Below the pieces are notes generated by a model. That model searched no databases, was not told the DNA's origin, and was given only the letters and a program-made list of their open reading frames with translations. Made by a program: the position numbers and the translations under genes. Positions 8,142-15,548 of a stretch of DNA of 40,852 nt are shown piece by piece. Position 1 is the stretch's first letter; each line of letters opens with the position of its first letter. Where the stretch lies: assembly GCA_030456445.1 (NCBI GenBank), contig JAKDNM010000019.1, positions 1 through 40,852 on the forward strand, written 5' to 3'. Source of the stretch: Hyphomicrobiales bacterium. Its GTDB lineage: Bacteria > Pseudomonadota > Alphaproteobacteria > Rhizobiales > Rhizobiaceae.

Positions 8142-9214
8142 GCGGTGTGTTCGAAAAGTTCGGCCGCGACCTTCTCTTTGCACTCGATCCCGAGACGGCC
8201 CACGGAATTTCCATCGCCGCGCTGAAAAGCGGCGTGCCATTATTGTGCCCGCCGGGAAAGGCGAGCCACCGCCTGCGGACCCGCGTTGCCGGCATCGATT
8301 TCCCGAATCCGCTCGGCATGGCGGCTGGCTACGACAAGAATGCCGAGGCGCCGGACGGGTTGTTGCGGCTCGGCTTCGGCTTCGCCGAGGTGGGGACCGT
8401 CACGCCGCTGCCGCAGCCCGGCAATCCGCGTCCGCGTATTTTCCGGCTTCCGCGCGACGGCGCCGTCATCAATCGGCTCGGCTTCAACAATGAGGGGCAC
8501 GAGAAGGCGTTTGCGCGGCTTTCCCGCGGCCGGAGGCGCGGTGTGATCGGTGTCAATATCGGGGCCAATAAGGATAGCGCCGACCGCGTTGCCGATTACG
8601 AACTCGGCGTGCGCCGCTTCGCCGGCGTCGCTTCCTACCTGACGGTCAATATCTCCTCGCCCAACACGCCTGGCCTGCGCAATCTGCAAGGCCGCGAAAT
8701 GCTCGCCGAACTGCTTTCGCGGGTGATGGCCGCGCGCGATGCAAGTTCGAAGGTTCCGGTGTTTCTCAAGATCGCGCCGGACCTCGAAGAGGCCGAACTG
8801 GACGACATCGCCGCCGAACTCCTCGACAAGTCGGTGGACGGGCTGATCGTCTCCAATACGACGATCGGCCGTCCGGCCATTCACGACGATCCGGGTGCGG
8901 TGGAAAGTGGCGGGCTTTCCGGCTGCCCGCTTTTCGGCCGTTCCACTGCCATGCTGGCGAAGATGCGCCGTCGTGTCGGATCCGACATGCCGGTCGTCGG
9001 CGTTGGCGGTGTCAATTCGGCCGAGACGGCGCTGGAGAAGATCCGTGCCGGCGCCGATCTCGTCCAACTCTATACCGGCCTGATCTATGCCGGTCCCTCG
9101 CTGCCCGGCCGCATCGTCGGCGGCATGGATCGTTTCGCCGCGTCGGAGGGGCTGAAGAATGTGCGCGAGATACGCGACAGCCGCCTCGCCCATTGGGCCG
9201 ATCAGCCGATCTGA
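8138..9214 (+). CDS. pyrD: Dihydroorotate dehydrogenase (quinone), class 2
   Basis: A 358-residue membrane-associated flavoenzyme that oxidises dihydroorotate to orotate in pyrimidine synthesis and passes electrons to quinone. It shows the class 2 N-terminal helix (FEKFGRDLLFALDPETAHGIS), NPLGMAAGYDKN, NRLGFNNEG, GVNIGANK, the catalytic-serine region VNISSPNTPGLR, and FMN-phosphate elements VGVGGVNSAE and GADLVQLYTGLIY. It starts inside the stop codon of the DUF952 gene and ends 5 bases before the convergent MATE gene. Confidence 0.96.
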   Translation: MSGVFEKFGRDLLFALDPETAHGISIAALKSGVPLLCPPGKASHRLRTRVAGIDFPNPLGMAAGYDKNAEAPDGLLRLGFGFAEVGTVTPLPQPGNPRPRIFRLPRDGAVINRLGFNNEGHEKAFARLSRGRRRGVIGVNIGANKDSADRVADYELGVRRFAGVASYLTVNISSPNTPGLRNLQGREMLAELLSRVMAARDASSKVPVFLKIAPDLEEAELDDIAAELLDKSVDGLIVSNTTIGRPAIHDDPGAVESGGLSGCPLFGRSTAMLAKMRRRVGSDMPVVGVGGVNSAETALEKIRAGADLVQLYTGLIYAGPSLPGRIVGGMDRFAASEGLKNVREIRDSRLAHWADQPI

Positions 9215-9219
9215 TGGCT

Positions 9220-10578
9220 TCAGGCAAATGCGGCGCGAATACGCGCCGGCAGGACCGAAAGGAGGCTGAGGCCTCGCACGATCAGGAAGATGTGCAATGC
9301 CGCCCACAGGCCGACATTGCCGAAGGTTTGTCCAAGGCCGATCAATGCGGCGAGATAGACGATGAAGGAAAGCAGCATCATGTTGCGCATGTCGCGCGAC
9401 CATGTCGCACCGATGAAGATGCCGTCCATCTGGAAGGCGAGCACGCCGGTCACAGGTGTCAGCGCCGCCCAGGGCATGAAGGCGTAGGCCATCGCCCGCA
9501 CGTCCGGCGCTGTCGTGACAAGCCGCACCAGCGCGTCGCCGAAAAGGAGGCACACGGCCGACGAGGCGATCGCCAGCCCAAAACCCCAAATCATGGTCAG
9601 CCGCACCGTGCGGTCGAAGGCGAAGCGGTAGCGCGAGCCGATGGCGCGGCCGGCAAGCTGTTCGGCGGCGGTGGCGAAGCCGTCGAGGAAATAGCCGGCG
9701 ACGAGGAAGAAGTTCATCAAGACCGCATTTGCCGCCAGCGCCAGCGTGCCCTCTTGCGCGCCCTGCCGCGTGAACAGCGCGAAGGCGGCGAGCAGCGAGA
9801 AGGAACGGATCATGATGTCGCGGTTGACCGACACCATGAGCAGGAAGGCTTGTCCGTCGAAGAGCCGGCTTTTAGGCAGCGGCGGCAGCTTGCGGAAGCG
9901 CATAAGCACGTAGGTCATGCCGACGATCGCGGCAGTGAATTCGCCGGCGACGCTCGCCCAGGCGACACCGGAAACGCCCCAGCCGAATTCCAGCCCGAGC
10001 AGGATGCACAGCACGATATTGGTGCCGTTCAGCATGATCTGCAGCAGAAGCCCAAGCCCGCCCTGACCGCGCCCGAGTACATAGCCGAGCACCGCGTAGT
10101 TGATGAGGGTGAAGGGCGCCGCCAGCATGCGGATGCCGATGTAGAGATGCATCGCCCCGGTCACGCGCGGACCCGCATCCATGAACCACGATCCGGCAAG
10201 CGCGATCAGCGGACCGAGGAAGGCGAGCACGATGCCGCAGACGGCGGCAATCGCGAAGGCATGCCAGAAGGCGGCCTGCTCACCTTGGGGATCGGCGCGG
10301 CCGAAAGCCTGCGCCACCAGCCCCGTCGTGCCCGAGCGCAGGAAGTTGAAGGTGGTGAAGACGACGTCGAAGATGATGGCGCCCGCGGCAAGCCCGCCCA
10401 GCAGCGCCGCGTCGCCCAATTGCCCGACCACCGCCGTGGCCGCGATGCCGAGCAGCGGCGTTGTCACATAAGCGAGCGTCATCGGCACCGCGATCGACAG
10501 CACGAGCCGGTTGGTCACCTCGAACGGTCGGATCGCCGGCTGGTCCAGTTCGCGTCCCCCAGAACGCCGTGCGTCCAT
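9220..10578 (-). CDS. MATE family multidrug/metabolite efflux transporter
   Basis: A 452-residue integral membrane protein with about twelve hydrophobic segments arranged as two MatE repeats. The family exports cationic drugs or metabolites by sodium or proton antiport; the substrate cannot be read here. The family N-terminus is seen as RPFEVTNRLVLSIAVPMTLAYVTTPLLG, with VVGQLGDAALLGG after it. The ATG at 10576-10578 has no ribosome site and lies inside an intergenic palindrome, so the first few residues may derive from repeat sequence. An in-frame GTG (EVTNRL) is an alternative. Confidence 0.9.
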   Translation of the reverse strand: MDARRSGGRELDQPAIRPFEVTNRLVLSIAVPMTLAYVTTPLLGIAATAVVGQLGDAALLGGLAAGAIIFDVVFTTFNFLRSGTTGLVAQAFGRADPQGEQAAFWHAFAIAAVCGIVLAFLGPLIALAGSWFMDAGPRVTGAMHLYIGIRMLAAPFTLINYAVLGYVLGRGQGGLGLLLQIMLNGTNIVLCILLGLEFGWGVSGVAWASVAGEFTAAIVGMTYVLMRFRKLPPLPKSRLFDGQAFLLMVSVNRDIMIRSFSLLAAFALFTRQGAQEGTLALAANAVLMNFFLVAGYFLDGFATAAEQLAGRAIGSRYRFAFDRTVRLTMIWGFGLAIASSAVCLLFGDALVRLVTTAPDVRAMAYAFMPWAALTPVTGVLAFQMDGIFIGATWSRDMRNMMLLSFIVYLAALIGLGQTFGNVGLWAALHIFLIVRGLSLLSVLPARIRAAFA

Positions 10579-10664
10579 TCAGACGTGCAAAGGACGCTCT
10601 ATCACTTTGAATCTGCTGCATCGTGCTTACCGAACCGATTCCGAACTTCGGGCCGATGCAGCAG
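10571..10664. repeat. Rhizobial-type palindromic repeat pair
   Basis: CTGCTGCATCG (10613-10623) is exactly inverted as CGATGCAGCAG (10654-10664); the loop holds a nested CCGAA/TTCGG palindrome (10641-10651). Next to it, GCGTCC (10571-10576) is inverted as GGACGC (10592-10597). The layout matches interspersed palindromic elements I recall from rhizobial genomes. It fills the gap between the DUF6460 stop and the MATE start and overlaps the MATE start codon. No T-tract follows, so terminator function is doubtful. Confidence 0.6.
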
Positions 10665-10684
10665 CCCCGCGGACCCGGGCGCCG

Positions 10685-10951
10685 TCAGCGCCGGTAATTC
10701 AGGACCCGCAGGATAATGAATACCGGAATTACTATAGCCGCGCCGAGCAGGAAATAGCCCACGAAGCGATCGATCGCCAGGAAACCCATGTTCCACAATT
10801 GCCAGAAGAAGTCGCGGACGGCGTAATAGATGTCATAAGGCATCCAGCCGAAGGCGCTCATGAGGATGCCGACGATGAAGGAAACCACGATAAGCTTGAC
10901 GAGCACGCGAAGCGGGCTGTCGCCGAGGAAGCGGGTCAGGCTGCCATTCAA
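10685..10951 (-). CDS. DUF6460-type small membrane protein
   Basis: An 88-residue protein with two hydrophobic segments (VKLIVVSFIVGILMSAFGW and YFLLGAAIVIPVFIILRVL) separated by an aromatic amphipathic stretch, resembling the DUF6460 family of Rhizobiales. The function is unknown. The start is chosen at TTG 10951 because AGGAG lies 8 bases before it. The in-frame GTG at 10960 directly abuts and overlaps that AGGAG, so it cannot use it. It is the first gene downstream of tRNA-Gly on the same strand. Confidence 0.72.
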   Translation of the reverse strand: MNGSLTRFLGDSPLRVLVKLIVVSFIVGILMSAFGWMPYDIYYAVRDFFWQLWNMGFLAIDRFVGYFLLGAAIVIPVFIILRVLNYRR

Positions 10952-11021
10952 GTCGGTCACTCCTTTGGCCTCTTGCTGGCGCAGATACGCATTCGCGGTG
11001 GCGGCTTCAAGGCAAAAGAAC

Positions 11022-11095
11022 TGGAGCGGGTGAAGGGAATCGAACCCTCGTATTCAGCTTGGGAAGCTGCTGCTCTACCATTGAGCTACACCCGC
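11022..11095 (-). tRNA. tRNA-Gly (anticodon CCC)
   Basis: On the minus strand a full cloverleaf is readable: acceptor GCGGGTG/CACCCGC, D arm GCTCAATGGTAGAGC, anticodon loop TTCCCAA giving CCC, and T arm AGGGTTCGATTCCCTT. The 3' TCCA is encoded. It closely resembles E. coli tRNA-Gly(CCC), glyU. Confidence 0.95.
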
Positions 11096-11147
11096 GACGG
11101 CCGCATTAATCGACGAGGCCATGCCGATCTGTCAAGCCCCTGAACCA

Positions 11148-12233
11148 TCAGCGGAAATGCTTCGACAGTTTCAGGCCTTGCGCCTGATAGTTGGATTTGA
11201 GGTCGGCGCCATAAAGCGCGTCCGGCCGTGACAGGAGGTGCTCGTAGACCAGCCGGCCGACGATCTGGCCATGCTCGAGGATGAACGGCACTTCGTGGCT
11301 TCGCACTTCGAGCACCGCGCGGCTGCCCGTGCCGCCGGCCGCTGAATGGCCGAAGCCGGGGTCGAAGAAGCCGGCATAATGGACGCGGAATTCGCCGACC
11401 AGCGGATCGAAGGGCGTCATCTCGGCGGCGTAGTCGGGCGGCACATGCACCGCTTCCTGGCTGACGAGGATGTAGAATTCGTCCGGATCGAGGATCAACT
11501 CGCCCTTGCCGCGGCTATAGAGCGGCTCCCAGAAATCGTGACGGTCGTGCTCGGCGCGCCTGTCGACGTCGATCAGCCCCGTATGGTGCTTGCCCCGATA
11601 ACCGACCAGACCGCTCTTGTCCCCCGTCAGGTCGATGGAGAGCGCGATACCGCCGCCGCTGATGTTGGGTTCGTCGGCCGCGACCAGCAGTTCGTGACGG
11701 TGCAGGGTTTCCAGTTCGTTCTCGCCGAGAACCGCATGACCCTTGCGGAAACGGACTTGCGACAGACGCGAGCCGGCACGGGCGACGATCGGAAAGGTGC
11801 GCGGGCTGACCTCCATATAGAGCGGTCCGCTGTAGCCGGCCGGTATCTTGTCGAATTCCGGGCCATGGTCCGTCATGACGCGGGTGAAGATATCGAGCCG
11901 TCCAGTCGAGCTTTTCGGGTTGGCCGAAGCGGCGACGTCCGGCGGCAGCCTCAGTCCCTCCATCAGCGGCACGATATAGACGCAGCCCGTCTCCAGCACC
12001 GCGCCGGGTCCGAGGTCGATCTCGTGCAGTTTGAGGTGGTCCAGCTTTTCGGCGACGCTGTGCGAGGGGCCGGGCAGGAAGCTGGCGCGGACGCGGTAGG
12101 CCTTCGCGCCGAGCCTGAGATCCAGGCTCGCCGGCTGGATCTGGTCCGCGTCGAGCGCGCGCGTCGAGGAAAGCGCGCCGTTTTTGAACAGCGCCGCGAT
12201 GTCGCGGTCGGGCAGGATGCCGGTTGTCCGCAC
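11148..12233 (-). CDS. dcd: dCTP deaminase, long form (2'-deoxycytidine 5'-triphosphate deaminase)
   Basis: A 361-residue enzyme that deaminates dCTP to dUTP for dTMP synthesis. This is the double-length alphaproteobacterial form rather than the ~190-residue E. coli type. The N-terminus (TTGILPDRDI...DADQIQPASLDLRLG) and NPKSSTGRLDIFTRV match the dUTPase/Dcd fold. A second related half includes GYRGKHHTGLIDVD and a HYAGFFDPGFG segment. The GTG at 12233 has GGGAG 5 bases upstream; the open frame to 12488 runs into the metZ riboswitch and is not coding. It is divergent from metZ and read toward the tRNA-Gly gene on the same strand. Confidence 0.93.
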   Translation of the reverse strand: MRTTGILPDRDIAALFKNGALSSTRALDADQIQPASLDLRLGAKAYRVRASFLPGPSHSVAEKLDHLKLHEIDLGPGAVLETGCVYIVPLMEGLRLPPDVAASANPKSSTGRLDIFTRVMTDHGPEFDKIPAGYSGPLYMEVSPRTFPIVARAGSRLSQVRFRKGHAVLGENELETLHRHELLVAADEPNISGGGIALSIDLTGDKSGLVGYRGKHHTGLIDVDRRAEHDRHDFWEPLYSRGKGELILDPDEFYILVSQEAVHVPPDYAAEMTPFDPLVGEFRVHYAGFFDPGFGHSAAGGTGSRAVLEVRSHEVPFILEHGQIVGRLVYEHLLSRPDALYGADLKSNYQAQGLKLSKHFR

Positions 12234-12280
12234 GGTTACTCCCACAATTTTTGCGCCCGATCGTTTAATCGACTTGCCGA

Positions 12281-12309
12281 TTGACGCAAGCGGGGCAACG
12301 GCATAAAGG
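12281..12309 (+). promoter_or_regulatory. Probable sigma-70 promoter of metZ
   Basis: TTGACG (12281-12286) and TAAAGG (12304-12309) are separated by 17 bases. The expected start near 12316 lies just before the first aptamer stem base (12319), so the promoter fits the riboswitch geometry. Confidence 0.5.
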
Positions 12310-12318
12310 CTTTTATCC

Positions 12319-12374
12319 CGTGGTGATTTGGCCGGTCGGCTTGCAGCCACGTTAAACAAGTCGCTAAAGGACCG
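12319..12374 (+). promoter_or_regulatory. SAM-II riboswitch aptamer
   Basis: The conserved SAM-II (metA-type) sequence is clear: P1 stem CGTGG (12319-12323) with CCACG (12347-12351), TGATTTG after the first strand, CTTGCAG before the second, then TTAAACAAGTCGCTAAAGG. The pseudoknot pairs CGGTC (12333-12337) with GACCG (12370-12374). SAM-II senses S-adenosylmethionine and shuts down methionine genes, fitting the metZ gene directly downstream. Confidence 0.95.
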
Positions 12375-12381
12375 CTTTCGG

Positions 12382-12418
12382 ACCGGTACGCGACTTGAAT
12401 TTCGCGGGCCGGTTTTTT
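12382..12418 (+). terminator. Riboswitch-controlled intrinsic terminator before metZ
   Basis: ACCGG (12382-12386) and CGCGA (12389-12393) pair with TCGCG (12402-12406) and CCGGT (12409-12413) around a small internal loop, followed by T-tract 12413-12418. The first arm can instead pair with aptamer bases CCGGTC (12332-12337), which gives an antitermination path when SAM is absent. Confidence 0.8.
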
Positions 12419-12435
12419 GTTTTGAGGATATCCCG

Positions 12436-13623
12436 ATGACGGATGGAGCGAACTGGAAGCCGCAGACGAAACTGGTGCATGGCGGCACGCTCCGATCGGG
12501 CTTTGGCGAGACCTCCGAGGCGATCTACCTGACGCAGGGCTTCGTCTACGATAGCGCCGAGGCCGCCGAGGCGCGCTTCAAGGGCGAGGCGGAAGGCTTC
12601 ATCTATTCCCGCTACGCCAATCCCACGGTGGACATGTTCGAAAAACGCATGTGTGCGCTGGAAGGGGCGGAGGACGCCCGCGCCACCGCATCCGGCATGG
12701 CGGCCGTGGCGACGGCGCTGCTCTGTTCTGTGAAGGCGGGCGATCATGTCGTCGCGGCACGCGCGCTTTTCGGCTCCTGCCGCTGGATCATCGAAAAGCA
12801 GATGCCGGCCTATGGCGTGGAATCGACGCTTGTCGACGGCACCGACCTCACGGCATGGGAAGAGGCGATCCGGCCGAACACGAAGCTGTTCTTCCTCGAA
12901 AGCCCGACCAATCCCACACTCGAAGTGGCCGACATCGCGGCGGTGGCAAAACTGGCGGATTCGATCGGCGCGCGTCTCGTGGTCGACAATGTATTCGCGA
13001 CGCCGATGCAGCAAAAGCCGCTCGAACTCGGTGCCCATGTCGTCGTCTATTCGGCCACCAAGCACATTGACGGGCAGGGGCGCTGCCTGGGCGGCGTCGT
13101 CCTTTCCGACAAGAAATGGATCGACGAGAATTTGCACGACTATTTCCGCCATACCGGCCCGTCGCTCTCGCCGTTCAACGCATGGACGCTGTTGAAGGGC
13201 CTGGAGACGCTGCCGCTTCGCGTGCGCCAGCAGACGGAGAGCGCCGGACGCATCGCCGATTTCCTGGCCGGCCACGGCAAGGTCGAGCGCCTGATCTATC
13301 CCGGCCGCGCCGACCATCCGCAGGCCGATATCGTGAAGAAGCAGATGAAGGGCGGCTCGACGCTTCTGTGCATCGACATAAAGGGGGGGAAGGCCGGCGC
13401 TTTCGCTTTCCAGAACGCGCTGGAGATCATTCGCATCTCCAACAATCTGGGCGACGCCAAGAGTCTCATCACCCATCCGGCGACGACCACGCACAAGAAC
13501 CTCACCGAAGAGGCCCGCGCCGAACTCGGCATCAGTCCGGGAACGGTCAGGTTGTCGGTCGGGCTGGAGGACGTCGATGACCTCATGGCCGATATCGACC
13601 ACGCGCTGTCGAGGGCCGCTTGA
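12436..13623 (+). CDS. metZ: O-succinylhomoserine sulfhydrylase
   Basis: A 395-residue Cys/Met-metabolism PLP enzyme that makes homocysteine from O-succinylhomoserine and sulfide. It shows SRYANPTVDMFEKRMCALEGAE, the Tyr/Arg-containing PLP loop, and SATKHIDGQGR with the Schiff-base Lys at 209. KHIDGQGR is typical of MetZ rather than cystathionine enzymes. The ATG at 12436 has GAGGA 7 bases upstream, immediately after the terminator T-tract. Expression is expected to fall when SAM is high, through the SAM-II riboswitch. Confidence 0.94.
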   Translation: MTDGANWKPQTKLVHGGTLRSGFGETSEAIYLTQGFVYDSAEAAEARFKGEAEGFIYSRYANPTVDMFEKRMCALEGAEDARATASGMAAVATALLCSVKAGDHVVAARALFGSCRWIIEKQMPAYGVESTLVDGTDLTAWEEAIRPNTKLFFLESPTNPTLEVADIAAVAKLADSIGARLVVDNVFATPMQQKPLELGAHVVVYSATKHIDGQGRCLGGVVLSDKKWIDENLHDYFRHTGPSLSPFNAWTLLKGLETLPLRVRQQTESAGRIADFLAGHGKVERLIYPGRADHPQADIVKKQMKGGSTLLCIDIKGGKAGAFAFQNALEIIRISNNLGDAKSLITHPATTTHKNLTEEARAELGISPGTVRLSVGLEDVDDLMADIDHALSRAA

Positions 13624-13624
13624 G

Positions 13625-14230
13625 CTACCGAAAGGTCCGCGCCGCCAGTATGATGCGGGCAAGCGCCGTATAGAGCGCCATCGCTGCGAACATCCATGCG
13701 ATGACCGGAAACCAGCCGGGAAAGACGCAGGCGAGCGCGAAGGCGGCGATGGTCTCGGTCGCCTCGGCGAGGCCGGTGGTGAAATAGAGCGATTTCGAGC
13801 CGCGCGCGTCGGTTTCGAGCTTCCGCCGTTCCGCCACGACCGCATAGGCGAGGAAGCTGGAGCCGTTGACGTAGAAGGACAGGATGAGCGCGGCGCCGGC
13901 CATGGCGTTCGCGGTCGGATCGGCGAGCACGAAACCCATCGGCACCGCGCCGTAGAAGACGAAGTCCAGCACGATATCGAGATAGCCGCCGAGATCGGTC
14001 TTCCCGCACAGGCGGGCGACCGCGCCGTCGAGCGCGTCACCGAAGCGGCTGGCAAGAATGAGGAGAAGCCCTGTGGTAAACCAGCCATTCGCTATCGCCG
14101 CCGCTGATGCGAGCCCCACGATACAGGCACTAACGGTGATCGCATTGGCCGAAAGGCCAGCCTGCGCCGCCCCGGCCGCCGCCGGCCGGACCAGCGGATC
14201 GATATGTCTTCTCGCCCATCCGTCGAGCAT
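13625..14230 (-). CDS. CDP-alcohol phosphatidyltransferase family membrane protein
   Basis: A 201-residue integral membrane enzyme. The family signature is seen as D-A-L-D-G-A-V-A-R, followed by G-G-Y-L-D-I-V-L-D (four metal-binding Asp, about residues 55-80), with about six hydrophobic helices. The family transfers a phosphoalcohol from a CDP-linked donor to another alcohol in phospholipid synthesis; the acceptor is not predictable here. The ATG at 14230 starts a conventional N-terminus (MLDGWARRHIDPLVRP); the longer open frame into apaG is non-coding. It ends one base after the convergent metZ stop. Confidence 0.87.
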   Translation of the reverse strand: MLDGWARRHIDPLVRPAAAGAAQAGLSANAITVSACIVGLASAAAIANGWFTTGLLLILASRFGDALDGAVARLCGKTDLGGYLDIVLDFVFYGAVPMGFVLADPTANAMAGAALILSFYVNGSSFLAYAVVAERRKLETDARGSKSLYFTTGLAEATETIAAFALACVFPGWFPVIAWMFAAMALYTALARIILAARTFR

Positions 14231-14375
14231 CGCGTTCTCCCGAGTGTTCCCTATAGCTGCCACAACCGGGATTGGGCAGCGATTGCCGCTCACATTCGTG
14301 TCAGGCGTTGACCGGAACCGCACGCTGCGCGATTTGAAGGATTCCATGAAGGGATACGCCCGAAAGGAATAGACA

Positions 14376-14768
14376 ATGTATCGCACCGTCACCCGAGATA
14401 TCGAAGTCTGTGCCGAGCCATTCTATCTGGCCGACCGCTCCGATCCCGAGGACGGACACTATGTCTGGGCTTACCGGATCACCATCGCCAACAATTCGGA
14501 CGGGTTCGTCAAGCTTCTCTCGCGCTACTGGCACATCACGGACGGCACCGGGAAGGTCGAGGAAGTGCGCGGGCCGGGGGTGGTCGGCGAGCAACCGGAA
14601 CTCGAACCGGGAGACAGCTTCCAATACACGTCCGGCTGCCCGCTTTCGACGCCGTCCGGCATCATGGTCGGCCGCTATACGCTTTGCGACCGGTCGGGCG
14701 CGACCTTCGAGGTCGATATCCCCGCTTTTTCGCTCGACATTCCGGATAACACGCGCACGGTGAACTGA
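14376..14768 (+). CDS. apaG: ApaG protein
   Basis: A 130-residue single-domain protein of the ApaG/DUF525 family with a fibronectin-III-like beta fold. Motifs are [50 protein letters not shown] split by normal family spacing, and [16 protein letters not shown]. It is often annotated as a Co2+/Mg2+ efflux-related protein, but the biochemical role is not settled. AAAGGAA lies 7 bases before the ATG. It is divergent from the phosphatidyltransferase gene. Confidence 0.95.
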   Translation: MYRTVTRDIEVCAEPFYLADRSDPEDGHYVWAYRITIANNSDGFVKLLSRYWHITDGTGKVEEVRGPGVVGEQPELEPGDSFQYTSGCPLSTPSGIMVGRYTLCDRSGATFEVDIPAFSLDIPDNTRTVN

Positions 14769-14871
14769 CGCAACCGCTGCCCGCTTGCAAATCCATGGGG
14801 TCACCGCATAATTGAACTTTCGTCGTGTCCGGGCAAGAAACGATCCGCGCGCGATCTTGGGGAGGGCATTG

Positions 14872-15531
14872 GTGCAATCGGACTATAAATTCGTCATCGC
14901 CGACGATCATCCGCTTTTCCGGGGTGCGCTGAAGCAGGCGCTTTCGACGATCGGTACTAATCCGACGATCATCGAGGCCGGCGATTTCGAAAGCGCCAAG
15001 AGCGCTCTTGTCGCCAATGAGGATGTGGATCTGGTCCTGCTCGATCTCTCCATGCCGGGCGCCAGCGGCCTTTCTGCGCTGGTGGCGCTGCGCGGGCTGC
15101 ATTCGGCGGTGCCGGTCATCGTTGTCTCCGCCCACGACAATGTCGTCACCATCCGCCGGGCGCTGGAACTGGGAGCCTCCGGCTTCATCTCGAAATCGGC
15201 GGGAATGGAGGAGATCCGGGGCGGGATCGAGACGGTGCTCGGTGGCGGCATCGCCACGCCCAAGGATATCGATCTCGGCGTGGAGGCGGATGCTGAAATA
15301 TCGGACCTGATCGGCCGCATCCAGACATTGACGCCGCAGCAGACGCGTGTGCTTGGCATGCTGGCGGAAGGGCTTTTGAACAAGCAGATCGCCTATGAGC
15401 TGAACGTCTCCGAAGCGACCGTGAAGGCGCACGTCTCGGCGATCCTGCAAAAGCTCGGCGTCGACAGCCGCACCCAGGCCGTCATCCTGCTCTCGAAGAT
15501 AGGCGGCGACCCGTTGCAGGCGGTAAGCTGA
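14872..15531 (+). CDS. LuxR/NarL-family response regulator
   Basis: A 219-residue two-component output protein. The receiver domain (1-~125) has the acidic pair in ADDHPLF, the phospho-acceptor D58 in LLDLSMPG, and the conserved Lys in GFISKSAG. The LuxR helix-turn-helix follows (LTPQQTRVLGMLAEGLLNKQIA and VSEATVKAHVSAILQKLGV, about 145-205). The GTG at 14872 has GGGGAGGG 5 bases upstream; a TTG one codon earlier is possible. It faces the hybrid kinase gene, ending 17 bases from its 3' end, and is the obvious candidate partner. Confidence 0.92.
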   Translation: MQSDYKFVIADDHPLFRGALKQALSTIGTNPTIIEAGDFESAKSALVANEDVDLVLLDLSMPGASGLSALVALRGLHSAVPVIVVSAHDNVVTIRRALELGASGFISKSAGMEEIRGGIETVLGGGIATPKDIDLGVEADAEISDLIGRIQTLTPQQTRVLGMLAEGLLNKQIAYELNVSEATVKAHVSAILQKLGVDSRTQAVILLSKIGGDPLQAVS

Positions 15532-15548
15532 TGGCGCGTTCGCAGCCC

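Noticed and set aside
12234-12488. Upstream extension of dcd through the metZ leader
   Set aside because: It would cross the SAM-II aptamer and terminator on the opposite strand; the GTG at 12233 has a good ribosome site.
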